This document shows, piece after piece, positions 13,951 to 21,869 of a DNA stretch of 27,136 nt. The notes under the pieces are model-generated. The model did not search any database, was not told the DNA's origin, and saw only the letters and a program-made list of their open reading frames with translations. The position numbers and the translations under genes are program-made. The stretch is from positions 1 to 27,136 of the forward strand of contig DASXYG010000133.1 of NCBI GenBank assembly GCA_036502625.1, in the 5' to 3' direction. The stretch's first letter is position 1; each line of letters opens with the position of its first letter. Origin of the DNA: DASXYG01 sp036502625 (GTDB taxonomy: Bacteria; Actinomycetota; Actinomycetes; Streptosporangiales; Streptosporangiaceae).

Positions 13951-15951
13951 ATGTTCGTCGACCGGTCAGTTGTGGTCTCGCTGATCGATCAGCTCGTCTC
14001 GGTGCCGGACAAGGACCAGGCCACCGCCGATGACCGGCGGCCCGTGCTGGTGGTCGAGGGCAGCGGCGGCTCCGGCCGTTCGACGTTTCTCCGCGCCACA
14101 TGGAACACGTGGGCGAAGCACACGCCCACGGCGTGGATCGACCCGCGGAGTCTCGCCGAACCGGACGCGACCGGGCTGCGCCCGGTGCTGGCGGCCGTCC
14201 TCCTCGGCCTGAGCGCCAAGGTCCCGGAATTCCGGATGAGCTTCCCCCGCGTGATCACGGCGTACATCGCCATGAACGGACCGATCAACGAACCGGACCC
14301 GAAGAAGGCCGCGGAGATCATGCGCACGCGGCTGGTCGAGTACTCCTCGCGTGCGAACCTGATCGGCCTGCTCGGCGGGTTGATGGGGGTGGTCGGTAAG
14401 GCGGCCGGGCAGGCGGCCCGGCACGCCGGGGTGCCGGGAACCGAGGCGGTGCCGTACATGGTCGACGAGGTCGTGCCGCGCGTCATGGACCGCTTCCGGC
14501 GCACGTCCCTGGGCCTCGGCGGAACGCTCGGCGCGGCGCTGGAGTGGTTCGGGGACCAGGACCGAGAGCTGAACTGGGATCCGCTCACCGTCTTGGTCCA
14601 GCTCAGCCGGCAGGCCGCCCTGAAGATCGAGGCCGTCCGGCTGGACGTGGACGAGCTGCTGGTCGCCGCGCTGCTCGCCGACCTGCGGGCGAACCTGAGC
14701 GGTGTGGTGAACCGGCCGTCCAACGCGCTCATCCTGCTCGACAACGGTGACATGCCGATCGCCCGCGCCTTCACCACGGCGCTCGTCAGCGTGCAGGCGC
14801 GCCCGCCCGATCCCACGCAGAAGCAGACGGTCCGGCCGCCGGACCCGGTGGTGGTGGTGACCGCCAGCGGCGGCTTCCTGGCCGATGACCTGGTCCGTAC
14901 GAACGCGCCGGTGGTCCGCTGGGACGGGCCCGGGTCCGAGGGCGGTGACCTGCCGAGCCTCCAGCGGCATGGCGCCTGGCTGCCGATCCAGCTCAGCGAC
15001 CTGACGGAGCAGGACGTCCGCACCATGGCCCAGACGCGCATGTGGCCGCCCGCGCTGGGCAGCGGCACCGTGAGCCACCTGACCCATCGGCTCACCGGCG
15101 GCCACGCCGCGGCCACCCGCCTGGTCATCGACGCCCTGGCGGCGAACCCCGAGCTGATCAACGACATCGGGAAGGTGCTGGGCGGCCCGTCGACCGACGC
15201 CCCGGCGACGGTGGAGGACCACCTGCTCGACACGATCGTCAGCGGCCTGCGGGCGAGCGGCACCGTGGACGCCGCGCTGCGCGACGACCTGATCACCCTG
15301 GCCGCGGCGCGGGACGTCGCCGAGGCGAAGTACCTGACCGGCCTCCTGCGGGCGCCCGCCCAGGGCCTGCTGCTCACCTCGAGCACCCTGTGGTCGGGCC
15401 GCCGCGCCGCGGTGCCGCCGCTGGACGCCCCGCCGTCCGACGAGCCGTCGCTGTCACCGCTCGTCCGCTATCTGGGGCTGCGCGCCCTGGCCCGCCGTAG
15501 CGGGGGCGCCGCGCCGACCTGGGACCTGGTGTTCACCACCCTGCGCGACCAGGCCTCGCCAACGGGCGACGACGACCGGGCCGGCCGGCTCCACCACGAG
15601 CTGGCCCTCGGCGGCCGCACCCTGGTCACCGCCGAGCTCGTCGACCTGCTGCCCACCCTGCCCGACGACGAATGGCTGGCCCTGCTCGACGACGTGACCG
15701 CCACCCCCGACCCGCGGCAGACCTTCAGCACGCCGGTCAACGTGCCGACGCTGTCCACGGGGTACGCGGACGTGATCACCAGGCTCGTCGAAGGGCAGCA
15801 CGCGGTGAGCGACCCCCAGCTCAGCGATCCCGCCGGGCTGCACTACCTCTACAGCAGGCTCAGCAACGACTTCGGGCATCTCGCGGGCAACTCGCGGGTG
15901 TTCCTGAGACGGGCGGACCACTACACCCACCTTGCCAACGCGCTGGCCTGA
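13951..15951 (+). CDS. STAND-like P-loop NTPase
   Basis: A 666-aa soluble protein. The Walker A-like loop EGSGGSGRST (36-45) has Arg43 where Lys is canonical. A Walker B-like strand NALILLDNGD is at 258-267, and a sensor-1-like VVVVTAS at 300-306. This order and the helical C-terminal half resemble STAND/AAA-type signalling NTPases. The N-terminal region begins almost directly with the P-loop, and no recognisable effector domain, TPR or WD repeats are visible. Residues 136-163 are Gly/Ala-rich and could touch the membrane. GGGGG lies 8 nt before the ATG. Its partner gene follows 42 nt later on the same strand, so they form one operon. I recall similar pairs in Streptomyces annotated only as ATP-binding plus substrate-binding protein. 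Function unknown. Confidence 0.78.
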   Translation: MFVDRSVVVSLIDQLVSVPDKDQATADDRRPVLVVEGSGGSGRSTFLRATWNTWAKHTPTAWIDPRSLAEPDATGLRPVLAAVLLGLSAKVPEFRMSFPRVITAYIAMNGPINEPDPKKAAEIMRTRLVEYSSRANLIGLLGGLMGVVGKAAGQAARHAGVPGTEAVPYMVDEVVPRVMDRFRRTSLGLGGTLGAALEWFGDQDRELNWDPLTVLVQLSRQAALKIEAVRLDVDELLVAALLADLRANLSGVVNRPSNALILLDNGDMPIARAFTTALVSVQARPPDPTQKQTVRPPDPVVVVTASGGFLADDLVRTNAPVVRWDGPGSEGGDLPSLQRHGAWLPIQLSDLTEQDVRTMAQTRMWPPALGSGTVSHLTHRLTGGHAAATRLVIDALAANPELINDIGKVLGGPSTDAPATVEDHLLDTIVSGLRASGTVDAALRDDLITLAAARDVAEAKYLTGLLRAPAQGLLLTSSTLWSGRRAAVPPLDAPPSDEPSLSPLVRYLGLRALARRSGGAAPTWDLVFTTLRDQASPTGDDDRAGRLHHELALGGRTLVTAELVDLLPTLPDDEWLALLDDVTATPDPRQTFSTPVNVPTLSTGYADVITRLVEGQHAVSDPQLSDPAGLHYLYSRLSNDFGHLAGNSRVFLRRADHYTHLANALA

Positions 15952-15993
15952 ACACAGCGACGGCCGCGGAACCTTCGTGAACGGAGCACATCC

Positions 15994-17544
15994 GTGCCTG
16001 GTCCTGTACCCCGGTATCGCCGGCACCTCATCCCGAACCGGAAGCGGATCAACCCCAAGCTGTGGCATTGGTGGCGGGTCCTCACGGCCGTCGTGCTGGC
16101 GGTGGCCGTCGGCGGCGGCATCTGGTGGCTGCCGTCCCATCTCGGCTGCGCCGACGGCCTCCCGTCGTCGGCGCTGTGGAGCGCCGGCTCGGAATGCGTC
16201 GGCGTCAGCGAGAGCGCGTACGACTTCGGGCACCGCGAGTTCGACGCGACGCTCACCAAGATCGACCAGCAGAACCAGGCGGTGCAGGACGGCACGAGCG
16301 GTTGCCCGACGGGTTCGCCGGTGACGGTGGGCGCATTGGTCGCGCTGGGCTCGAGCAGCGCCGGCGGGCGGTCGGTGCGCGAGCTCGAGGGGTTCGCCGC
16401 GGCCCAGGCCGAGGCGAACGCCGCGGGCTGCGTGCATCCCCTGCGGATCCGGGTCGCGAACATGGGCAGTGGCGAACAGGCCGCGACCGACGTCGCCCAG
16501 AGGCTCAAGGACGATCCGGACGTCGTCGCCGTGGTCGGCATGGGGGTGAGCTCGCAGGCGTCGGCCGCCGCCGCCGACCTGCTCGCCCGGCGCCCGGGCC
16601 CGGTGCCGATGGTCTCCGACGTCATCACCGCGGAGGGATTCGACGCGAGCGGCTCGCAGGGCAAGGAGAACGTCTTCACGAGCTGCGCGGCCAGCTATCC
16701 GCACGGTGTCGGCGGCGGCTACTTCTACCGCGTCGCGTACAGCAACTCCACACAGATCAACGGCCTGAAGACCTACCTCGGCCGTACACGGCCCGACTTC
16801 ATCGTCACACCGACCGATCTCAGCGACCCGTACACCTGCACGGCGCTTTCGCTGGTCAAGAACCGCTACAAGGAGGTCACGGCGGTCAAGTTCGACCCCG
16901 TCGACGCCTCGACCGTGGGCGTGGCGGTTCAGCGCATCTGCGGCGCCGACGGTCCGGTGACCGCGTTCTACACGGCGCGCAGCATCGACCTCGGCCGGTT
17001 CATCCAGGACATCGACAACGCCGACCAGAACGGCCACTGCTCGTCCCGTTCGATCACGCTGGTCAGCACCTCGGACGCGAACCGGCTGCTGGCGCCCGAG
17101 CCCGACCCGGCGCTGGAAGGCGTACGGAAGACCGCGCTGGACTCGAAGATCTTCACGAGCGGCAAGCTGAAGCTCGTCTATTCGGCGTTGGAGAACGCGG
17201 ACTCCACGACGAACACCCCGCAGTATCAGCGGCTTGCCGGCCGGATGAGCGCGTACGGCTTCCCGCCCGGGGACCTCGCGGACGGCTGGGCCATCAACGC
17301 CTATGACGCGCTGGGTTCCATTACCGAGGCGAGCCAGACCCTCCCCGCAACGCAGACCGTGACCAGGGGCCAGATCAACGCCTCGGTCAGCGGGCTGTCC
17401 ACCGTGGGCGCCGGCGGCCGGATCTCCTTCGACGCCGCCGGCGACCGGAACGGCGGGCCCGCGATCCTGCGCCTGTGCCCGCCGCGGGACGGCCGGTCCG
17501 CCTTCACCGTCCGGACGAGCGCCCCCTCCTGCCGGCCGGACTAG
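15994..17544 (+). CDS. Membrane-anchored type-1 periplasmic-binding-protein-like receptor
   Basis: A 516-aa protein. A very basic N-terminus (RYRRHLIPNRKR) precedes one membrane helix at about 28-47, with no lipobox. The rest should face outward. Residues 105-490 follow the pattern of branched-chain amino-acid receptors (PBP type 1): VTVGALVALGSSSAGGRSVRELEGFAAA, then QRLKDDPDVVAVVGMGVSSQASAAA, then VPMVSDVITAEG and a later DGWAINAYDAL. Several cysteines suggest disulfides. No permease or ABC ATPase gene is adjacent, so it is more likely a sensor than a transporter subunit. GTG start with GGAG 7 nt upstream. The TAG overlaps the opposing sigma-gene stop within a shared CTAG. Confidence 0.82.
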   Translation: MPGPVPRYRRHLIPNRKRINPKLWHWWRVLTAVVLAVAVGGGIWWLPSHLGCADGLPSSALWSAGSECVGVSESAYDFGHREFDATLTKIDQQNQAVQDGTSGCPTGSPVTVGALVALGSSSAGGRSVRELEGFAAAQAEANAAGCVHPLRIRVANMGSGEQAATDVAQRLKDDPDVVAVVGMGVSSQASAAAADLLARRPGPVPMVSDVITAEGFDASGSQGKENVFTSCAASYPHGVGGGYFYRVAYSNSTQINGLKTYLGRTRPDFIVTPTDLSDPYTCTALSLVKNRYKEVTAVKFDPVDASTVGVAVQRICGADGPVTAFYTARSIDLGRFIQDIDNADQNGHCSSRSITLVSTSDANRLLAPEPDPALEGVRKTALDSKIFTSGKLKLVYSALENADSTTNTPQYQRLAGRMSAYGFPPGDLADGWAINAYDALGSITEASQTLPATQTVTRGQINASVSGLSTVGAGGRISFDAAGDRNGGPAILRLCPPRDGRSAFTVRTSAPSCRPD

Positions 17545-18464
17545 TCGCGGGACCTGAGGGCCTGCTGGACGTCGCGGGCGACCGACCAGGCGTCGGCTAC
17601 CGGGCCGACGTGGGCGAGCTTGTCGGGGTTGATGGTCAGGCGGATCGTCTGGATGCGGCCGTCGAGGATGTCGAGGGCCAGGGTGTGCAGGACCCTGCCG
17701 TCGCGGTCGCGGGCGATGGCGCCGGGCTGGCCGTTGAGGTCGTGCGGTTCGAGGGTGACGTCGACGCGGGTCATGACCGGGAAGACCGTGGCCAGGAGGC
17801 GGGCCACGTGGTCGGCGCCCAGGATGGCGCGGGCCAGTTGCGGTGCCTTGCCGCCGCCGTCGCCCACCATGGAGACGTCGGCGGCGAGCAGGTCGCGCAG
17901 GCCGGCGACGTCGCCCTCGCGGAGGGCGTCGAGGAAGCGCGAGGACAGTTCGGAGCGTTCCGCGCGGTCGGCCGCGAACCGGGGGCGGCCGGCGGCCATG
18001 TGGCGGCGCGCCCGCACCGCGAGCTGGCGGCACGCCGCCTCCGAGCGGCCCACCGCCGACGCCACCTCCGTGAAGCCGAAGTCGAAGACCTCGTGCAGGA
18101 CGAAGACCGCGCGCTCCAGCGGGCTGAGGCGTTCGAGCAGCAGCAGCGCGGCCATCGACACCGAGTCGGCCAGCTCCGCGGACCGGGCCGGGTCCTCGTA
18201 CGGGTCGGCGAGCAGCGGCTCGGGGAACCACGGCCCGACGTACTCCTCACGCCGCACCCGGGCCGAGCGCAGCACGTCGATCGAGATCCGGGTCACCGTG
18301 GCGGCGAGGAACGCCTTGACCGACCGCGGCTCCGTCGGCGACGCGGCGAAGCGCAGCCAGGACTCCTGGACGGCGTCCTCGGCCTCGCTGACGCTGCCGA
18401 GGACGCGGTACGAGATCGAGAACAGCAGGGGCCGCAGCTCCTCGAACTCCTCGGTCCTGCTCAT
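17541..18464 (-). CDS. ECF41-group RNA polymerase sigma factor (SigJ-like)
   Basis: A 307-aa sigma factor. Region 2 is at 8-70 (ISYRVLGSVSEAEDAVQESWLRF) and region 4 at 105-155 (LSPLERAVFVLHEVFDFGFTEVA). The C-terminal SnoaL-like domain carries all three hallmarks of group ECF41: WFPEP at 79-83 in the linker, DGGGK at 202-206 and NPDKL at 279-283. In that group the fused domain replaces an anti-sigma factor and tunes activity. It overlaps the upstream epimerase gene by ATGA. The promoter at 19612-19585 matches the ECF41 consensus, so the operon should be its own target. The signal is unknown. Confidence 0.95.
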   Translation of the reverse strand: MSRTEEFEELRPLLFSISYRVLGSVSEAEDAVQESWLRFAASPTEPRSVKAFLAATVTRISIDVLRSARVRREEYVGPWFPEPLLADPYEDPARSAELADSVSMAALLLLERLSPLERAVFVLHEVFDFGFTEVASAVGRSEAACRQLAVRARRHMAAGRPRFAADRAERSELSSRFLDALREGDVAGLRDLLAADVSMVGDGGGKAPQLARAILGADHVARLLATVFPVMTRVDVTLEPHDLNGQPGAIARDRDGRVLHTLALDILDGRIQTIRLTINPDKLAHVGPVADAWSVARDVQQALRSRD

Positions 18465-19135
18465 GCCCGCTCCCCCGTGCCGTCGTGGTGCCGGTGGCGC
18501 GGCCGCCAGCCGAGCTCCCGCTTCGCCCTGGCGTTGGCGGCGCCGGGGCCGTCGTCGACGATGTCGAACACGCCCGCCGCCGTCCGCTCCACCGCTAGAA
18601 CGGTAGCGGTCGCCGCGTCGTCGAGGTGCACCCAGGGCGCGCGGCCGGCGCCGGGCCCGACCAGCGGGAACCTCCGGCGGCGTACGGGCTCGGCCGCGGC
18701 GCCCGGACCGTAGAACCGGCCGTGGCGCAGCACCGCTCCGCCGGTCCTGACGACCGCGTGCTCCGCGTAGCGCAGCGCCTCCGCCCGTGCGCGCGGCCGG
18801 GCCGCGTAGCGGCTGCTCTGCGCCACGACGTACGGGACGCCGGTCGCCTCGGCCGCCGCCAGCAGGTGGTCGGTCACCAGCCGGACGGCGGAGGCACCCG
18901 TGTGCGCCCCGCCGACCTGGTGGACGATCGCGTCGGACCGGGCCGCGCCCACCGTCTCGCCGACCGACACCGCGTCCAGGCCGTCCATCATCACGCCGCG
19001 CGCGCCCAGCCGCTCCAGCTCGGCCAGCTCCGCCGGGCCCGCCGCCGTCGCCGTCACCTGGTGGCCGCGCGCGACCAGCCGCGGCACCAGGCACCGCCGC
19101 ATCGCCCCGGCCCCGCCCGCCACGAACACCCGCAT
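18461..19135 (-). CDS. NAD(P)-binding epimerase-like protein, shortened
   Basis: 224 aa of the atypical short-chain dehydrogenase/epimerase type usually linked to ECF41 sigma factors. Recognisable parts are MRVFVAGGAGAM, HLLAAAEATGVPYVVAQSSRYA, AVLRHGRFYGPG, VRRRRFPLVGPGAGRAPWVHLDDAA, GVFDIVDDGP and ARAKRELGWRPR. Relatives are about 290-300 aa. Here the segment between FDIVDDGP and NARAKRELGW (about 45 residues) is missing, and the middle is shorter. The nucleotide loop reads GGAGAMR, losing the third Gly of GxxGxxG. Activity is therefore doubtful, although the frame is intact and GAGGAGG precedes the ATG. It lies 29 nt downstream of doxX-like and overlaps the sigma gene. Confidence 0.8.
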   Translation of the reverse strand: MRVFVAGGAGAMRRCLVPRLVARGHQVTATAAGPAELAELERLGARGVMMDGLDAVSVGETVGAARSDAIVHQVGGAHTGASAVRLVTDHLLAAAEATGVPYVVAQSSRYAARPRARAEALRYAEHAVVRTGGAVLRHGRFYGPGAAAEPVRRRRFPLVGPGAGRAPWVHLDDAATATVLAVERTAAGVFDIVDDGPGAANARAKRELGWRPRHRHHDGTGERA

Positions 19136-19164
19136 CTCGTCGTCCTCCTCGCCTCGGCGGCCGG

Positions 19165-19548
19165 TCAGCCGGTGAACGGGGCGAGGTCGAAGCGGCCGAC
19201 CGCGATGAACGCCGCGATCGCCAGGTACGCCAGGTTGAGCAGGACGAACGAGAACTCGGCGCGGCGGCCGTGGGTGACCATCGCGCCGATCATCAGCAGC
19301 ACCCAGCAGACGGCGGTCACCGGCACGAGGACCGGCGCGACGCCGAGCGCGGCGGGCAGGATCAGGCCCAGCGCGGCGGCCAGTTCGAGGACGCCGAGGC
19401 CCTTGACGAACGGGCCTCCGGCGTCGGCGGTCCATCCGCCGCCGTGGGTCGCGGCCAGCTTCGCCTTGGGCACGAACGTCTTGCTGACGCCGCCGGTCAG
19501 CGCCACCACGGCCAGCAGTCCGGCGGCGATCCACAGCGCGAGGTCCAT
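19165..19548 (-). CDS. DoxX-family membrane protein (first gene of the ECF41 operon)
   Basis: A 127-aa protein with four membrane helices: about 3-20, 47-68, 70-90 and 98-117. The pattern LLAVVALTGGVSKTF followed by GVLELAAALGLILPAALGVAP is typical of DoxX/DoxX-like proteins (PF13564), whose members are tied to thiol and oxidative stress in mycobacteria. AAGGAG sits 7 nt before the ATG at 19548. It opens a three-gene operon with the epimerase-like protein and ECF41 sigma factor, under the predicted sigma promoter. Confidence 0.9.
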   Translation of the reverse strand: MDLALWIAAGLLAVVALTGGVSKTFVPKAKLAATHGGGWTADAGGPFVKGLGVLELAAALGLILPAALGVAPVLVPVTAVCWVLLMIGAMVTHGRRAEFSFVLLNLAYLAIAAFIAVGRFDLAPFTG

Positions 19549-19584
19549 CTTCGGCTCCTTGTTCGGTGTTGCCTGCACCCGTAC

Positions 19585-19612
19585 GACGAGACGGCCGCCC
19601 CGCGCTGTGACA
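19585..19612 (-). promoter_or_regulatory. Predicted ECF41-type promoter
   Basis: On the minus strand TGTCACA (19612-19606), a 17-bp spacer and CGTC (19588-19585) match the -35/-10 consensus known for ECF41/SigJ (TGTCACA, 16-17 bp, CGTC). It lies 37 bp before the DoxX ATG. A second CGTC at 19593-19590 has a 12-bp spacer, too short to serve. Confidence 0.85.
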
Positions 19613-19735
19613 TCGCCGGGACGAGTGGGGCCAGGCCCACCGTGCGCGGGGTGTGCCGGGATACCGGGCGCGGTCGGGCCGGCCGTACGTTCGCGCTGTC
19701 GGCCGCCGCTCCGGCGGCCCGAGAGGAGGTTTCCG

Positions 19736-20875
19736 ATGGCGAACGACACCGCGCCCGCGCCGGCCACGGCGCCGCCCGGACGGGGCGCCGCGCCCGCCCG
19801 GCTGTGGTTCGTGGACAACCTGCGGGTCGCGCTGATCGCGCTGGTGGTCCTGCACCACGTCGCGGCCGTCTACAGCGGGATCCCGGCCTGGTACTACACC
19901 GAGAAGCCGAGCAGCGGCGCCGCCGGGCTGGTGCTGTCGATCTTCATGGTGCTCAACCAGGCGTGGTTCATGGGCGCGTTCTTCCTGCTGGCCGGGTACT
20001 TCACGCCCGGGTCGTACGACCGCAAGGGCCCGCGCGCGTTCCTGCGCGACCGGCTGGTCCGGCTGGGGATCCCGCTCGTGGTGTTCTACTTCGTGCTCAA
20101 CCCGCTGCTGTACCTCGGCGGCTACCACGGCGGGCCGCTGCTCGACGCGTACGCGCACGCCATCGGGAGCGGGCCGCTGTGGTTCGTGATCGCGCTCCTG
20201 GCCTTCGACGGCTCCTACGCCGCCTTCCGGTTCGCGACCCGGAACCGTACGCCCCGCGACCGCACGCCGCGGCCGCCGACGTACCCGCAGGTGATCGGGT
20301 TCGTGCTCGCGCTCGCCCTGGTGTCGTACGCGCTGCGGATCGTGATCCCGGAGGGCTTCGCGGTGCCGGTGATCGACTTCCCGACCAGCGCCTACCTGCC
20401 GCAGTACGTGAGCTTCTTCGTCCTCGGCGTGGTCGCGTACCGGCGCGGCTGGTTCCACGCGGTCACCGCGCGCATGGGCCGGGCCGGGCTCGGCATGGCC
20501 GTCGGCGCCACGCTGGTGCTGCTCCCGCTCGCGCTGGCCTCCGGGCTGGACGCGTGGGTCGGGCACGGCACGCTCAGCTCGCTGTTCTTCGCGCTGTGGG
20601 ACTCCGCGTTCGCGGTCGGCATCGTGCTCGCGCTGGTCGCGTTCTTCCGCCGCCGGTTCAACGCGCAGGGGCGGCTGCGCCGATACCTTGGCGGCAACGT
20701 GTTCGCCGTGTACGTGACCCACGCGTTCGTCGTGACGGCCGCGGCGTACGCCCTCGGCCCGCTGCCCATCCCGACGCTGCCGAAGTTCGCGATCGCGGCT
20801 GTCGTGGCGGTGCCGGCGTGCTTCGCGGCGGCCGGTCCGATCCGCCGGATCCCGGGCGTCCGCCGCGTGCTCTGA
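19736..20875 (+). CDS. Acyltransferase-3 family integral membrane protein
   Basis: A 379-aa polytopic protein with about ten membrane helices. The start RLWFVDNLRVALIALVVLHHVAAVYSG (22-48) matches the acyltransferase-3 family (OafA/NodX/WecH-like, PF01757), with the conserved His at 40-41. Further family-like segments are NQAWFMGAFFLLAGYFTP, GPLWFVIALLAFD and GNVFAVYVTHAFVV. Family members transfer acyl groups to extracytoplasmic sugars or other acceptors; the acceptor is unknown. AGGAGG lies 8 nt before the ATG. An 8-bp GC-rich hairpin (19701-19719) sits immediately upstream of that site. It is divergent from the DoxX-ECF41 operon with 187 bp between. Confidence 0.92.
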   Translation: MANDTAPAPATAPPGRGAAPARLWFVDNLRVALIALVVLHHVAAVYSGIPAWYYTEKPSSGAAGLVLSIFMVLNQAWFMGAFFLLAGYFTPGSYDRKGPRAFLRDRLVRLGIPLVVFYFVLNPLLYLGGYHGGPLLDAYAHAIGSGPLWFVIALLAFDGSYAAFRFATRNRTPRDRTPRPPTYPQVIGFVLALALVSYALRIVIPEGFAVPVIDFPTSAYLPQYVSFFVLGVVAYRRGWFHAVTARMGRAGLGMAVGATLVLLPLALASGLDAWVGHGTLSSLFFALWDSAFAVGIVLALVAFFRRRFNAQGRLRRYLGGNVFAVYVTHAFVVTAAAYALGPLPIPTLPKFAIAAVVAVPACFAAAGPIRRIPGVRRVL

Positions 20876-20895
20876 GGCCCGTACGGGTCAGGGGG

Positions 20896-21261
20896 TCAGA
20901 GCCAGGCGGTGGCGAGCCAGGCGGCAGCCGCGGCGGCCAGCAGCAGGATGATGTTGAGGCCGATCAGCTTGGCCTCGCCGCGGCGCAGGTGCAGCACCAT
21001 GGCGCCGATCTGGACGAGGACGAGCCCGACCGCGGCGGCGACCGCGAGCCACGGCGCGATGCCGGTCAGCGGCGGGAGGATCAGGCCGATCGCGCCGAGG
21101 ATCTCCAGGACCCCGATCGTACGGACCAGCGGCAGGGGGAACGTGTCGACCCAGCCCATCATCGGCCGCAGCGCGTCCTTGCTCTGCACCGCCTTCTTGC
21201 CACCGGAGAAGAGGTACATGACGGCGAGGATCGCCGCGATGATCCAGTAGGCGATCTCCAT
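20896..21261 (-). CDS. DoxX-family membrane protein
   Basis: A 121-aa protein with four membrane helices. YWIIAAILAVMYLFSGGKKAV and VRTIGVLEILGAIGLILPPLTGIAPWLA carry the DoxX-like signature. It is a distant paralogue of the DoxX protein at 19165-19548. GAGGTG precedes the ATG by 6 nt. It lies 38 nt downstream of the FBP-domain gene and has no separate promoter that I can see, so the two are probably co-transcribed. No ECF41-type TGTCACA motif lies upstream. Confidence 0.9.
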   Translation of the reverse strand: MEIAYWIIAAILAVMYLFSGGKKAVQSKDALRPMMGWVDTFPLPLVRTIGVLEILGAIGLILPPLTGIAPWLAVAAAVGLVLVQIGAMVLHLRRGEAKLIGLNIILLLAAAAAAWLATAWL

Positions 21262-21299
21262 GACGACACCTCAGGGCGGGGACGCGGCGGCCGGACGGC

Positions 21300-21797
21300 T
21301 CACGCGGTGATCTTAGCCAGGAAGGCGCCGAGGTTGGTGGTCAGGCGGGCGAGTTTCTGGTCGAGCGGGATGGACTCGGCCAGGTCGCGGGCGGCCACCG
21401 ACTCCTTCTTGCCGCGGACGTACAGCGAGCAGGACAGGTCGCGGCAGAGGTACTGGCCGACCGTGTTGCCCTGGCGGCCGGACTCCCCCGTACGGCGGGC
21501 GGTCATCAGGGCGACGCCGCCGGCGGTGTGGGTCGTCAGGCACAGGGAGCACATGCTGCGGGCGGTGAAGGCACCGCCGCCGCCGGAGGTGGAGCGCAGC
21601 GCGATGCCGACGAGGCGGTCGTCACGCTCGATGACGAGGTAGGCGCGGTCGGGGGCGCCCTGGTCGCGCCAGCCGAGGAAGTCGAGGTCGTGCCACGGCT
21701 GGTCGGGCAGGTCGCGGGGCACGGCGAGGCGCTTCGCCTCCCCCTTGGAGCAGTTGACGAAGGATCCGCGGATGTCGCTCTCGGTTAGTGCCCTCAC
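21300..21797 (-). CDS. FBP-domain zinc protein (EF-G-binding, FusB-like C-terminal domain)
   Basis: A 165-aa protein. The C-terminal half carries a four-Cys treble-clef zinc site: Cys83, Cys86, Cys118 and Cys123 (CSLC and CRDLSC). The N-terminus begins MRALTESDIRGSFVNCSKGEAKRL. This is the layout of actinobacterial FBP-domain proteins, whose zinc module is related to that of FusB, a protein that binds elongation factor G and rescues it from fusidic acid. A role at the ribosome is family-based inference. The GTG start at 21797 has no Shine-Dalgarno site; TAGTCT at 21811-21806 (minus) lies 8 nt before it, so it is probably leaderless. It is divergent from a TetR gene. Confidence 0.87.
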   Translation of the reverse strand: MRALTESDIRGSFVNCSKGEAKRLAVPRDLPDQPWHDLDFLGWRDQGAPDRAYLVIERDDRLVGIALRSTSGGGGAFTARSMCSLCLTTHTAGGVALMTARRTGESGRQGNTVGQYLCRDLSCSLYVRGKKESVAARDLAESIPLDQKLARLTTNLGAFLAKITA

Positions 21798-21824
21798 GGC
21801 AAGCGAGACTAGTTAAGCTTGGGC

Positions 21825-21852
21825 TATTATGCAAATTCCTAAAGCCTTTAGG
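21825..21852 (+). promoter_or_regulatory. -10 element and 15-bp palindrome upstream of TetR gene
   Basis: TATTAT (21825-21830) is a strong -10. CCTAAAG (21838-21844) and CTTTAGG (21846-21852) form a perfect dyad around a single C at the expected transcription start. This is the usual position of a self-repressing TetR operator. Confidence 0.7.
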
Positions 21853-21869
21853 TTCACGGGAGGTGGCCC

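Noticed and set aside
13845..14033. Short ORF upstream of the NTPase (62 codons)
   Set aside because: It overlaps the NTPase start in another frame, has no ribosome-binding site and no recognisable feature.
15454..18231. 925-codon minus-strand open frame across the NTPase and receptor genes
   Set aside because: Low-complexity Arg/Gly/Ala translation with no domain pattern, wholly antisense to well-supported genes.
19701..19719. Terminator upstream of the acyltransferase gene
   Set aside because: The 8-bp GC hairpin abuts the ribosome-binding site of the gene and no gene ends there. It is more likely chance in GC-rich sequence or a minor effect on translation.
18787..21642. 951-codon plus-strand open frame
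   Set aside because: It runs antisense to the epimerase and DoxX genes and out of frame through the acyltransferase. Composition is that of a shadow frame.
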